Positions 52,401-59,987 of a DNA stretch of 64,000 nucleotides are shown here, one piece after another. Each line of letters starts with the position of its first letter. Position 1 is the first letter of the stretch. This stretch comes from Dyella amyloliquefaciens. GTDB lineage: Bacteria > Pseudomonadota > Gammaproteobacteria > Xanthomonadales > Rhodanobacteraceae. The notes under the pieces are model-generated. The model did no database searches. It saw only the letters and a list, made by a program, of their open reading frames with translations, and was not told the origin of the DNA. Position numbers and translations under genes: made by a program. The stretch is taken from the NCBI RefSeq assembly GCF_004296575.1, contig NZ_SAYT01000001.1:124001-188000 (forward strand), read 5' to 3'.

Positions 52401-52442
52401 TTTGATCAGGCTGACCTGGATGCGTTGTTGGCGCCGGGTTGA
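49416..52442 (+). CDS. SNF2-family DEAD/H-box helicase-like ATPase (DEAQ)
   Basis: 1008 residues. The C-terminal half is a SNF2/Swi2 ATPase: RPYQREGLRWL, motif I DDMGLGKT (about 570), VVPTSLIPNWQ, motif II DEAQ (about 667) instead of DEAH, LTGTPLENHLGELW, FILRRTK, then helicase C with KVLLFSQFTEMLKLI, SLKAGGVGLNLT and DRAHRIGQ. The N-terminal 500 residues are unique beta-rich sequence; I see no CxC SWIM zinc finger, which many bacterial relatives carry. Such ATPases translocate on double-stranded DNA and may act with RNA polymerase or in repair; function is unknown. Monocistronic. Confidence 0.9.
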   Translation: MQSPDDKRHDRQTQSRSDSGDAALPGVWRKLLASQAGAAPQERGVLGFFLEVVPEEGASYAHVDVAPVLLTVAEQGRFVRPSPLDSKHLGQQQLEPHEQRLAATVLGLPQSLRKSRSYARLAGHVGDALLAEILDTSPCFLGGLAGLRLSRGKGHQLNWQWHLENDGSQRLQPCLPTNHRVLRIDALWYLDAERAEMGHLEAPLEETQWLDLPPLKHEYSQTLRTALPQSRLSHRLPLPQVLGEMRRAELSPKPVLTLHALTRHARLAAGTPPLAYARLAFDYAGERLPGRGGEPLVRRVRNGQLVEITRRRAEELSTMEQLERAGLTPGVDTEGLPWDLADTLPDDAWLFPGKGYAGALEVNTPARWLALRPKLEGEGFLLEYAPSFPFEVLEGPVRWYGNAVEDTDDHAFDLEIGIELEGKRHNLLPAVAQALADHQLNLSPVPNEPEDAVWYAPVDERRRVPVRLKELRGLLAPLAEYLERPRHKLHLPRVQAGRLEELVEALPSGGELVAPEALRGFTARLRDAAERASDAVPEGLTVELRPYQREGLRWLNALAEAGVGGVLADDMGLGKTLQLITHLLALKERGALTEPALVVVPTSLIPNWQAEIARFAPSLRVLALHGPQRGGDFSQLGAQDIVLTSYALLPRDVVTLRKQPFALIVLDEAQQVKNPRTQARRAVLSLRAPRCVCLTGTPLENHLGELWSQVDLAVPGLLGDEGAFRRHYRIPIERHRDTDCQDRLNRRLAPFILRRTKSQVANELPPKTEITRRVVLEGRQRELYESLRLSLADELREVIAQRGIAHSGIVVLDALLKLRQVCCDPRLVKLEAARGVRDSAKFELLMDMLPALLAEGRKVLLFSQFTEMLKLISHELDRRRIRYVTLTGETRDRAEPVRQFQEGEAPLFLLSLKAGGVGLNLTAADTVIHYDPWWNPAAEAQASDRAHRIGQDKPVFVFRLITGGTVEERIEELKARKAELAEAVLEGGGTRERLSFDQADLDALLAPG

Positions 52443-52519
52443 GTCCTGCTTCTCTTCGCCCTTCGGTTCGAGGGACGTTTGGATAAACGTTGCCGCCGCT
52501 CCTAAGCCGAACCTACCCC

Positions 52520-52607
52520 TGTAGGAGCGCACCCAGTGCGCGATAACCCCGCACCTCAGTTTTCATACGTCCACCGCGTTTTTGTGGGAGCGCACCCTGT
52601 GCGCGAC
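52520..52607 (+). repeat. Two direct REPs of different subtypes
   Basis: A-subtype 52520-52544 and G-subtype 52583-52607, same orientation, with no inverted partners. They differ from the homotypic inverted pairs elsewhere. The G copy runs into a composite element. Confidence 0.8.
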
Positions 52608-52790
52608 GGCCTTTCGCCTCGGTCTTGAGGCTCGGTGTTACCGCGAATTGGGGCCTCGGCCTTCGGTTGACGCGCTACCGCCAGGGTGCCGCCTACGCGG
52701 CGGGCGTTTCGATCTCCTGCCGGAGCTCGAGTCACTTTTCTTTTGCTGGCCCAAAAGAAAAGTAACCCAAAGAAAATGGCCTTGAGAGCC
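52608..52790. repeat. Shorter copy of the composite repeat element
   Basis: Begins GGCCTTTCGCCTCGGTC (52608-52624), identical to 23503-23519, right after a REP as there. Further on, ACTTTTCTTTTG (52734-52745) and CAAAAGAAAAGT (52752-52763) form a perfect 12-bp hairpin with CTGGCC loop, the counterpart of 23708/23794. The middle differs and is about 110 bases instead of 190. Confidence 0.6.
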
Positions 52791-52954
52791 AGGGCTCATA
52801 GCGGTATGTGGGATAGAAGCGTAGGGTGACTGCGGCAAGCCGAATCAGGAACGTGCTACCTCGAAGGGAGCTGCTACACCGCAACGCGCCGTCGCGGAGA
52901 GGGCTTAAGACAGTTCGATCGAACACTTGGATATCGCGTCACCACCACACTTCT

Positions 52955-52977
52955 CCCTCTCCCCCTTGGGGAGAGGG
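52955..52977. repeat. CCCTCTCCCC/GGGGAGAGGG hairpin
   Basis: Perfect 10-bp arms around CTT, followed by CTGGGGTGAGGGG. This is a very common intergenic sequence in proteobacteria. A related sequence occurs near 24185. The 632-base gene-free stretch 52443-53074 holds only this, the REPs and the composite element; 52791-52950 shows nothing recognised. Confidence 0.6.
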
Positions 52978-53074
52978 CTGGGGTGAGGGGTCAATCTAGC
53001 GATCCGCTCGCATCACTGCCTCACTCAAATCGCTGCCCCGATCGCCAGCGCAATCTCAGACCCGGCTCACCAAC

Positions 53075-53779
53075 TCAGTTGTGTTCGTCGCCAGCAGGCA
53101 GTCCGGCCGTCGGCGTCAGTTCGCCCACCATCACCGTGCCATGCAGCCCCTGGAAGTAGTCGTCGGCTTGCTCATGCAATTGCCTGGAAAGCGTGAGGGC
53201 CGCCTGGGGCATGGGAGCAAATCCGCTGATATAGGCACTGCCGCCGTGGTTGGTGGCGACGTCGATCTGCTCAACCTCACGGTCAAAGCGCCGCATGGCG
53301 CGCTTGCCGGCCACGTGGTCGCCGTACTTGGCGAGCAGTTGCACGTACAGCTCGTTGGCCCGGGCTATCTCGTCCTCGCTGCATTTGGCACGTGCGCGGG
53401 TGTAGTCGAGCATGAAGCCCCGGCTTTTGCGCTCGGCGGCCAGTGCCAGCCAGGCGAGGCCCAAGGGCTTGTCGATCGGTGTGCCCTGGAGGTCACCCTG
53501 GCTGTAAGCCAGGCCCAGGGAGTGCTGCGCGTCCTTGTTGGCCCAGTAGGAGGCGTGCTCCAGCATGCTGATCGCCTGTTGCGGGTTATTGCGCTGCAGG
53601 TGGTAGCGCGCGCGGCAGGCGTAGTAGTCGCCTGGCAGCAGGCGCTCCAGCCCGTCAGGGCAGTAAATGGGCGGTCCCTGGTCGGCGTCCGCCGCCGAGG
53701 CGGTGCGGATGCTGGCGAGGCCAGCGGTCGACAGCAGGATCAGCGACAACAGCGCCCAGGCATTCCGATTGCGCATCAT
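53075..53779 (-). CDS. Exported Sel1-repeat-like protein
   Basis: 234 residues with a signal peptide (cleavage near ASA-A at about 29). Helical repeat pattern at about 60-130: YHLQRNNPQQAISMLEHASY, AQHSLGLAYSQGDLQGTPIDKP, LAWLALAAERKSRGFM; Gly-Asp and Asn-containing turns fit Sel1/TPR units. A mature-protein cysteine pair (CPDGLERLLPGDYYAC) may form a disulfide. The layout parallels the gene at 34809 (signal peptide, Sel1 pair, extended polar C terminus), so the two may be distant paralogs. Function unknown. Confidence 0.75.
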   Translation of the reverse strand: MMRNRNAWALLSLILLSTAGLASIRTASAADADQGPPIYCPDGLERLLPGDYYACRARYHLQRNNPQQAISMLEHASYWANKDAQHSLGLAYSQGDLQGTPIDKPLGLAWLALAAERKSRGFMLDYTRARAKCSEDEIARANELYVQLLAKYGDHVAGKRAMRRFDREVEQIDVATNHGGSAYISGFAPMPQAALTLSRQLHEQADDYFQGLHGTVMVGELTPTAGLPAGDEHN

Positions 53780-53874
53780 CAGGCTACCCCCGTAGTGACA
53801 GGGCCAACATAAATGACGCGCAAGCCTGGCGCAAGAAATTGCTGGCGGTGGCTGCTATTGCCCGGGCAGGGGTC

Positions 53875-54207
53875 TTACATCGCCGGTCGCGTGCGCAGCA
53901 GTGAATCCACTGCCTGCTGCCATTGCGGTGATCCCGGCGGCGACTGCGGAGCTTCCTGCCCCAGCTTGCGCTGCACGGCATGGTTCCATTCGGCGGAACC
54001 GCGATCCGGCCCGTGACCGTCGTCGTCGGACACATGCAGGCGCTGATCCACCCATGCGTACCATTGGATGGATCCCAACGTGGCGTTGCCAGGTGCGCTG
54101 CTGCTTTCCGCGGACTGCGGCTTGGGCGGGTTCTGATCGGGCGGCGGCGATGCCGGCGAGCATGCCGCGAGCAACGCGAGAGGAAGCAGGGCGAGGTATC
54201 GACGCAT
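53875..54207 (-). CDS. Small lipoprotein of unknown function
   Basis: 110 residues. Signal peptide MRRYLALLPLALLAAC has a clear lipobox with Cys16. The mature part is Pro/Ser-rich (17-40) and then polar with Trp residues (QWYAWVDQRLHVSDDDGHG; EWNHAVQRKLGQE; SPQWQQAVDSLL). I do not recognise the family. It lies downstream of the HAD phosphatase gene on the same strand after 128 bases, and upstream of the Sel1-like gene, so it may be a single unit. Confidence 0.65.
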   Translation of the reverse strand: MRRYLALLPLALLAACSPASPPPDQNPPKPQSAESSSAPGNATLGSIQWYAWVDQRLHVSDDDGHGPDRGSAEWNHAVQRKLGQEAPQSPPGSPQWQQAVDSLLRTRPAM

Positions 54208-54335
54208 GTCGGCCTCCTGATTGCAGAATCAGTCTCGAGACTAACAACAACCACGTGCGTGGCGATGAATCGCGCCTGACATGCGTGTCACTTTCGTGAA
54301 TGAAGACGCTGCATCGCTCGCGTTTTTACTTCGCG

Positions 54336-55019
54336 CTAACGTCGCGCAGCCACTTCGTCGATGTGCTTGAGCAGATCGGCGGGATCTTCGTACACACGGA
54401 ATGCGCCGGCATCTTCCAGTTCTTCCTGGCCGTAGCCGCCGGACAACAGGCCCACGCCGAGTGCGCGTGCACGCTGTGCCGCGAGCATGTCCCAGATGCT
54501 GTCGCCCACCACCAGGCTGTGGTGGATGTCCGCGCCAAGTCGCTGTGCGGCGGTGATGAACAGATCGGGATCGGGCTTGGCATAACGCACCTGGTCGCGC
54601 GTCACCACGGGCACCTTCGATGGATCGACACCAAGCGCTTCGAGGTTGTGCGCGGCGGTCTGCATGCGACCGCTGGTGGCGATCGCCCAGGGGATTTCTT
54701 CCTCGGTGAGGAACGCCAGCAATTCGCGCGCACCGGGCAGCGGACGCACCGAGCCCTGCGTGGCCTGCCGGTTGTATGCCTCGGCGTGCCAGGTGCGCAG
54801 GCGCATCAAGCGGTCTTCGGTGATCTCCATGCCGGTTTCGCGCAGCAGCATGTTGGCGAACAGGCCGCCGCTCATGCCTATCTTGCGGTGGATCCGCCAC
54901 ACCGACAGTTCCACGCCTTCGCGATCCAGCGCTTCCTTCCACGCCAGCACGTGCTGGTAGACGCTGTCGACCAGCGTGCCGTCGAGGTCGAACAGGAAGG
55001 CGGTATCACTGCGCGGCAT
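54336..55019 (-). CDS. HAD-superfamily sugar-phosphate phosphatase (beta-phosphoglucomutase-like)
   Basis: 227 residues. Motif I FLFDLDGTLVDS with Asp11 nucleophile and Asp13; helical cap (about 20-85); motif II IATSG; motif III Lys in AKPDPD; motif IV VVGDSIWDMLAA. This is subfamily IA3, which includes phosphoglycolate phosphatase and sugar phosphatases. Start ATG 55019 gives MPRSDTAFLF at once; the open frame upstream has no family match. Substrate unknown. Confidence 0.88.
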   Translation of the reverse strand: MPRSDTAFLFDLDGTLVDSVYQHVLAWKEALDREGVELSVWRIHRKIGMSGGLFANMLLRETGMEITEDRLMRLRTWHAEAYNRQATQGSVRPLPGARELLAFLTEEEIPWAIATSGRMQTAAHNLEALGVDPSKVPVVTRDQVRYAKPDPDLFITAAQRLGADIHHSLVVGDSIWDMLAAQRARALGVGLLSGGYGQEELEDAGAFRVYEDPADLLKHIDEVAARR

Positions 55020-55256
55020 GGCGAATGGGCCCGGTCGAAAAGGGCCCACAGAGTAGCACCCGCGCAGGCACTTCCCCGTCAATGTGATTCGCAGCACATC
55101 GCGCTGTAGGCGCATGGTCGAGCTGACAGACAGCGTGATGCGCAAGGCGCACGCTGCATGCGTCGACCGAGCTCATTCGCCGGAAACGACGCATCGCTGA
55201 CCGCGAACTCGACGAATGGCACGCGCGACACACGATCATTCAGTCGGAGAAAGATC

Positions 55257-55556
55257 ATGGCACGCAAACGTGTATTGGCTTTCGTGGCATTGGCCGCCTG
55301 CATCGGCACGGCGGGAGCACAAGGTGCGAGTGGCCGGCTGACGTTCGAGGGCCGCATCGTGCAATCGACCTGCAACGTCGAGCAGCCGCAGCTCGGCAGG
55401 GAGCGAGGTGTTGGTTGCGGTCAGGAAGGCGTGCGTTCGATCGACATGGAGCGCATGCTGCCGGCAGCGCAGGCCGCCGACAGCGCCATGCTCGATTACT
55501 TCCTCGAGCGCAGCCAAGGTGATGCGAAGTTCGCGCTGACGCGCCAGTACCGGTGA
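55257..55556 (+). CDS. Small exported protein resembling the start of a type-1 fimbrial subunit
   Basis: 99 residues from ATG 55257 (AGGAGAAAG-like site GGAGAAAG 7 bases before). Signal peptide about 1-21 (cleavage AGA-Q). The mature protein opens GRLTFEGRIVQSTCNVEQP, the pattern of the first strand of chaperone-usher pilins (F-x-G-x-I and a Cys), with a second Cys 19 residues later, but is far too short for a pilin (usually about 150 mature residues). It may be a truncated fimbrial gene or a small protein of its own. No chaperone or usher gene is nearby. Confidence 0.6.
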   Translation: MARKRVLAFVALAACIGTAGAQGASGRLTFEGRIVQSTCNVEQPQLGRERGVGCGQEGVRSIDMERMLPAAQAADSAMLDYFLERSQGDAKFALTRQYR

Positions 55557-55581
55557 CTGGCGCCAGCGGCTGGCGGTGGCG

Positions 55582-56601
55582 TCAGCCGCCCGGGACCAGC
55601 GGCTTGCCGGCGTCGAGCACCGCGAGTGCGGCGGCGCCGAGCAGGCCGGGTTCCGGATGCATCATCGCCACCGTGGGCACCTGTTCCATGGTTTCGCGGA
55701 AACGGCCCTTGGCCTCGAAACGCTCGCGGAAACCGCCACGCTTGATCCACGGCAACAGGATGGGCAGCACGCCGCCGGTGAGGTACACGCCGTCCCAGCC
55801 ACCCAGGCTGAGCACCAGATCACCGGCGACGCTGCCGAAGATGCCGGCCAGCGTTTCCACCGTGCGCACGCACAGCGGATCGGTGCCCGCCTCGGCGCGC
55901 GCCGTGATGTCCTCGGGCGAGTATTCCTCGGCCACCTGGCCGGCGATATCGGCGAGCGCGAGGTAGAGGTTCACCAGGCCGTTGCCGCAGATCATGCGTT
56001 CGTTGGAGACGCGGCCGAAGCGATCGTTGAGGCGATGCAGGATCTCCACGTCTTCCGCCGTATGCGCGGCGAAGCCGGCGTGACCGCCCTCGGTCTCGAG
56101 CACGATCCAGTTGCCTTCGCGGCGCAGCAGGCCCGCCACGCCCAGGCCGGTGCCCGGGCCCATCACCACGAAGGTCTGCGGCTCGCGCTGGCCCAGCGTG
56201 GGCATCGCCTGCCCACCCACCGAGGAAAGCTGGTCGTGCGTAAGCAGCGGCACCGCCATCGCCTGCGCGGCGAAATCGTTGACGAGGTGCACCGACTCCA
56301 TGCCCAGCTCTGCCTGCAGCGAATGCGCCGCGACCAGCCAGGGATTGTTGGTGACCTTGACCGTCTCGCCTTCGCTTACACGGCCAGCGGCCGCGATGAC
56401 GGCGCGCGACACGGTGTGGCCGGTGTCTTCGAAATACTGGCGGATGGCTTCGGCCAGCGAGGAATGGTCCTTCACGCGGTAACGGCGCACGCTGTCGTCC
56501 ATCAGCGGCGCGGCGCGACCCGGATCGGCCAGGGCGAATCGCACGTTGGTGCCGCCAAGATCAGCGAGCAGCGTGGCGGCGGCACGGGAAGGCGTTCTCA
56601 T
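55582..56601 (-). CDS. glk: Glucokinase
   Basis: 339 residues, Glk (bacterial, ASKHA-fold) family: LLADLGGTNVRFAL phosphate-1 at 11-24, TNNPWLVAAHSLQAELG sugar site, VVMGPGTGLGVAGLL, catalytic VNDFAAQAMAVPLL aspartate and ETEGGHAGFAA His/Glu glucose-binding block. It makes glucose 6-phosphate with ATP in the cytoplasm. Downstream of the dehydrogenase operon on the same strand after 219 bases; it has an inverted repeat upstream and probably its own promoter. Confidence 0.94.
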   Translation of the reverse strand: MRTPSRAAATLLADLGGTNVRFALADPGRAAPLMDDSVRRYRVKDHSSLAEAIRQYFEDTGHTVSRAVIAAAGRVSEGETVKVTNNPWLVAAHSLQAELGMESVHLVNDFAAQAMAVPLLTHDQLSSVGGQAMPTLGQREPQTFVVMGPGTGLGVAGLLRREGNWIVLETEGGHAGFAAHTAEDVEILHRLNDRFGRVSNERMICGNGLVNLYLALADIAGQVAEEYSPEDITARAEAGTDPLCVRTVETLAGIFGSVAGDLVLSLGGWDGVYLTGGVLPILLPWIKRGGFRERFEAKGRFRETMEQVPTVAMMHPEPGLLGAAALAVLDAGKPLVPGG

Positions 56602-56689
56602 GGACGATCCTGAAGCGGGGGAGACAGTAAGGGTGACTCCCTTGGGCGGATTCGTCCAGTGGTGCGGTGCAGCGCGCGCCGCTTTTTAA

Positions 56690-56707
56690 CCATTCGATAC
56701 CGAATGG
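56690..56707. promoter_or_regulatory. Inverted repeat upstream of glk
   Basis: CCATTCG-ATAC-CGAATGG, perfect 7-bp arms, 89 bases before the glk start and after the cytochrome gene. No T run follows, so it is more like an operator than a terminator. Function not shown. Confidence 0.35.
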
Positions 56708-56820
56708 CACACGGGGCCCATGCATCCACGCCGCCGCTTGGCCGTCTATCAGGCCGCGCAGGCAGCGATCGCCATCGTCACGCAAGGCACCGGCAGCGAC
56801 GTGCGCCGATGCCCGTTGGG

Positions 56821-58215
56821 TTATGGCTTGGCAGCGGGCATCGCGGCGCGTGGATCGTAGCCGGTCATCAGCGGATGGCCCGTGGGTGGCAGGTCGCGCA
56901 GCCGCGACACATCCGGTGCCCGCACCTCGTCGCCGCGATTGCCCCAGCTGGCGCGCACGAAGGTGAGGATTTCGGCGATCTGCTGATCGCTCAGGCGGTC
57001 GCGGAACGCCGGCATGCTGAACTGCGCGGGCGCGTCACGCCCCACCGGCATGGTGCCGCCGTGCAAGACGAGGCGGATGGCCGAATCCGCACTAGGGCCA
57101 TTGAGCACGGGATTGCCGGCCAGTGCGGGGAATACCTCGCCGTAGCCGTGTCCATCGGTGCGATGGCAGGTGGCGCAGTTGTCGACGTACAGCTGCGCGC
57201 CCGTCGCACCGACATTGCCACTCGTCAGCGCCTTGCGGGTGGCCTCGTCATAGGTGATGGCGTTCTCCTGCCGCGCGGGCGGCAGGGTCTTGAGGAAGTG
57301 CGCGATGGCGGCGAGATCCTCGTCGCTCATGTGGCGGGTGCTGTGCTCGATCACTTCGCCCATGCCGCCGAATACCGCGCTGCGCTCGCTGCGGCCGTTC
57401 TTCAGCAGCGCCACGATGTCTTCCTCGTTGACGCTGCCCAGGCCGCTGGCCAGTTCGCCGCGCAGGCTGGGTGCGACCCAGTTGTCGTTGGCACCGCCGC
57501 TGAGATAGTCGGTGCCGTCGGTGGGCGTGAGCGCCTTCTCCTGCAGGGTGAAGGCACGCGGCGTATGGCAGGCACCGCAATGGCCCAGGCCTTCCACCAG
57601 GTATTGCCCCCGGGCCAGCGCCGCATCACCGGTCGCTGCGGTTTCCACGGTGGACACCTTTGGGGCAAACAACCAGCGCCAATAGGTGAGCGGCCAGCGC
57701 ATCGACAGCGGCCACGGGATGCCTTCGGCGTGATTGACCTGCTCCACCGGCGCCACCTTGTGCATCAGGTAGGCGTACAGCGCCTGGATATCCTGGTCAC
57801 TCGCCTTCGCGTACGAGGGGTAGGGCATCGCCGGATACAGCGTGTGGCCCTCCGCATCGATGCCACGGCGCACGGCGCGCTCGAACTGGCCGTAGGTGTA
57901 GTGGCCGATGCCCGTGGTGGGATCGGGCGTGATGTTCGTGCTGTAGATGGTGCCGACCGGCGAGGCGATCGGCAGGCCGCCGGCGAACGGCTTGCCGCCG
58001 GGTGCGGTGTGGCAGGCCGCGCAATCGCCGAGGCGGGCGACGTATTCGCCCTGCTTGATCAGGTCGTCATTGGGTGCCGGTGCGCTGGCGGAGGCATTGC
58101 CGCCACCGCCGCGAAACACCAGCGTGGCCAGCCACGCCAGTGCGATCAGCACGACGATCACCACGACGGCACGTATCAGGCCGCCACCCTTGCGACGACG
58201 CGAGCGGGCGTTCAT
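56821..58215 (-). CDS. Triheme cytochrome c subunit of a membrane sugar/gluconate dehydrogenase
   Basis: 464 residues. One N-terminal helix (about 14-35, VVVIVVLIALAWLATLVF) anchors it. Three heme sites are CAACH, CGACH and CATCH. Sequence between them (SPVGTIYSTNITPDPTTGIG, RRGIDAEGHTLYPAMPYPSY) matches the cytochrome subunit of FAD-dependent gluconate/alcohol/sorbitol dehydrogenases. It carries electrons from the flavoprotein to the quinone pool. Its ATG overlaps the GMC gene stop (ATGA). Third gene of the operon. Confidence 0.93.
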   Translation of the reverse strand: MNARSRRRKGGGLIRAVVVIVVLIALAWLATLVFRGGGGNASASAPAPNDDLIKQGEYVARLGDCAACHTAPGGKPFAGGLPIASPVGTIYSTNITPDPTTGIGHYTYGQFERAVRRGIDAEGHTLYPAMPYPSYAKASDQDIQALYAYLMHKVAPVEQVNHAEGIPWPLSMRWPLTYWRWLFAPKVSTVETAATGDAALARGQYLVEGLGHCGACHTPRAFTLQEKALTPTDGTDYLSGGANDNWVAPSLRGELASGLGSVNEEDIVALLKNGRSERSAVFGGMGEVIEHSTRHMSDEDLAAIAHFLKTLPPARQENAITYDEATRKALTSGNVGATGAQLYVDNCATCHRTDGHGYGEVFPALAGNPVLNGPSADSAIRLVLHGGTMPVGRDAPAQFSMPAFRDRLSDQQIAEILTFVRASWGNRGDEVRAPDVSRLRDLPPTGHPLMTGYDPRAAMPAAKP

Positions 58216-59987
58216 GCCTGCACCAGGGGGCCGGGATTCTTGAGGTAGGTCTCACGAATGGCCTTGGTCGACATGTACGTCAGGCCGCCGATGAGCCCGG
58301 TGGGGTTGTAGCCGAGGTTCTGCGGAAACGCGGACGCGCCGGTGACAAACACGTTGTGCACGTTCCAGCTCTGCTGGAAGCGGTTGAGTGCGCTGGTCTC
58401 GGGCGAAGCGCCCTGGATCACGCCGCCGGTGGTGTGCGTGGTCTGGTACTGGCGCACGTCGTAGTGATCGCCAGCCTTGCGGATGGTCTGCGAGGTCTGG
58501 CGCGGCTTCATCGCATCGGCGATCTCCTGCGCGCGATCGGTGAGGAAGCGCGTCATCTTGTATTCGTTGTCGTGCCAGTCGAAGGTGAGGCGCAACAGCG
58601 GCAGGCCGAAGCTGTCCTTGTAGGTCGGGTCGAGATCGAGATAGCGATCGCGATACGCCATGACCGAGCCGTGCGACTGCACGCCTGTGGTGTGCAGGTA
58701 GCTGTCCTTCGCCGCACGCTTCCACTTCTCGCCCCAGCCCGGCGTGCCCGGTGGCAGCAGCAATTGCTGGATCGGACGGCCGCCGGTCTGTCCGCCAAGG
58801 ATGTAGCCACCGCCGATAAAGCCGTGCGGCCCGTGGTCGAAATGATCGGAATTGAACTCGTCGATGATCTGGTTGCCGCCCGAGCCCGCGCCGATGAAGG
58901 GATTGATCGCCACGTCCTTGTCGTAGAAGACGGTGACGTTGCTCATCATCTGGTACGCGTAGTTCTTGCCGATCACGCCCTTGCCGGTGTTCGGGTCATA
59001 GGGCGTGCCGATGCCCGACAGCAGCATCAGGCGCACGTTGTGCATCTGGAACGCGGCGACGATCACCAGGTCCGCCGGCTGCTCCACTTGCTGTCCCTGC
59101 GCGTCGATATAGGTGACGCCGGTGGCGCGCTTGCCGGTGTTGTCGAGATTGATCCGGGTGACATGGCTCTGCGTGCGCAGCGTGAAGTTCGGCTTGCGCA
59201 TCAGCACCGGCAGGATCGTGGTCTGTGGCGAAGCCTTCGAGTACATGAAGCAGCCGAAGCGCTCGCAGTAGCCACACAGGTTGCACGGCCCGAGGCGTAC
59301 GCCGTGCGGGTTGGTGTACGGCCGCGATGCGTTCGACGAGGGCTGCGGAAACGGCTTGTAGCCGCGCGAGCGCGCCGCATCGGCGAACAGCTTGGCGCCG
59401 TAGTTGTCGGCCACCGGCGGGTTCGGATACTCGCGCTTGCGCGCGCCTTCGAACGGATTGCCGCCTTCCTTGATCTCGCCATTGAGATTGCCCGCGCGGC
59501 CGGAGGTGCCGCACAGGTATTCGAACTGGTCGAGGAAGGGTTCCAGTTCGTCGTAGGTGACGCCGTAGTCCTGGATCTGCATGTCGTCCGGCATGAACTT
59601 CGAGCCATAGCGCTGCCGGTTGTGGCTCTCGAACACCAGGTCTTCCGGCGAGGGACGATAGTGCTGGCCGTTCCAATGGATGCCTGCGCCGCCCACGTTG
59701 TTGCCGAGCAGGAACGAGCCGTACTGCCGGTAAGGCACGGCCGTTTCGGTGAGCGCGTGGCGGATGGTGATGGTTTCCTTCGCCAGCGGCTGGAACAGGT
59801 CACCGCGAATGCCATAGGCCAGTTCGTCCGCATTGTGCGGATAGGTGAAATCGGGCGAGGTGTCGCGATAGGTGCCGCGCTCCAGCGCAAGCACATTGAG
59901 GCCGGCTTCGGTGAGTTCCATGCCCATGATCGCGCCGGTCCAGCCGAAGCCGACGATCACCACGTCGACCGGTTTCATGCGGATCAT
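58212..59987 (-). CDS. GMC-family flavoprotein, large subunit of membrane-bound gluconate-type dehydrogenase
   Basis: 591 residues. N-terminal FAD-binding VVIVGFGWTGAIMGMELTEAG. GGAGIHWNGQHYRP (FAD-attachment and active-site region), LGPCNLCGYCERFGC with several cysteines typical of these subunits, and C-terminal QNLGYNPTGLIGGLTY. Cys cluster and length match the FAD subunit of gluconate 2-dehydrogenase and related fructose/sorbitol dehydrogenases. Start ATG 59987 overlaps the small-subunit stop (ATGA) and has GGAGAC upstream. It would be carried out by the TAT-exported partner. Exact sugar unknown. Confidence 0.92.
   Translation of the reverse strand: MIRMKPVDVVIVGFGWTGAIMGMELTEAGLNVLALERGTYRDTSPDFTYPHNADELAYGIRGDLFQPLAKETITIRHALTETAVPYRQYGSFLLGNNVGGAGIHWNGQHYRPSPEDLVFESHNRQRYGSKFMPDDMQIQDYGVTYDELEPFLDQFEYLCGTSGRAGNLNGEIKEGGNPFEGARKREYPNPPVADNYGAKLFADAARSRGYKPFPQPSSNASRPYTNPHGVRLGPCNLCGYCERFGCFMYSKASPQTTILPVLMRKPNFTLRTQSHVTRINLDNTGKRATGVTYIDAQGQQVEQPADLVIVAAFQMHNVRLMLLSGIGTPYDPNTGKGVIGKNYAYQMMSNVTVFYDKDVAINPFIGAGSGGNQIIDEFNSDHFDHGPHGFIGGGYILGGQTGGRPIQQLLLPPGTPGWGEKWKRAAKDSYLHTTGVQSHGSVMAYRDRYLDLDPTYKDSFGLPLLRLTFDWHDNEYKMTRFLTDRAQEIADAMKPRQTSQTIRKAGDHYDVRQYQTTHTTGGVIQGASPETSALNRFQQSWNVHNVFVTGASAFPQNLGYNPTGLIGGLTYMSTKAIRETYLKNPGPLVQA

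Noticed and set aside
56561-56785. A 74-codon minus-strand frame between glk and the cytochrome gene
   Set aside because: Overlaps the glk start, no ribosome site or recognisable pattern; contains the 56690 inverted repeat.
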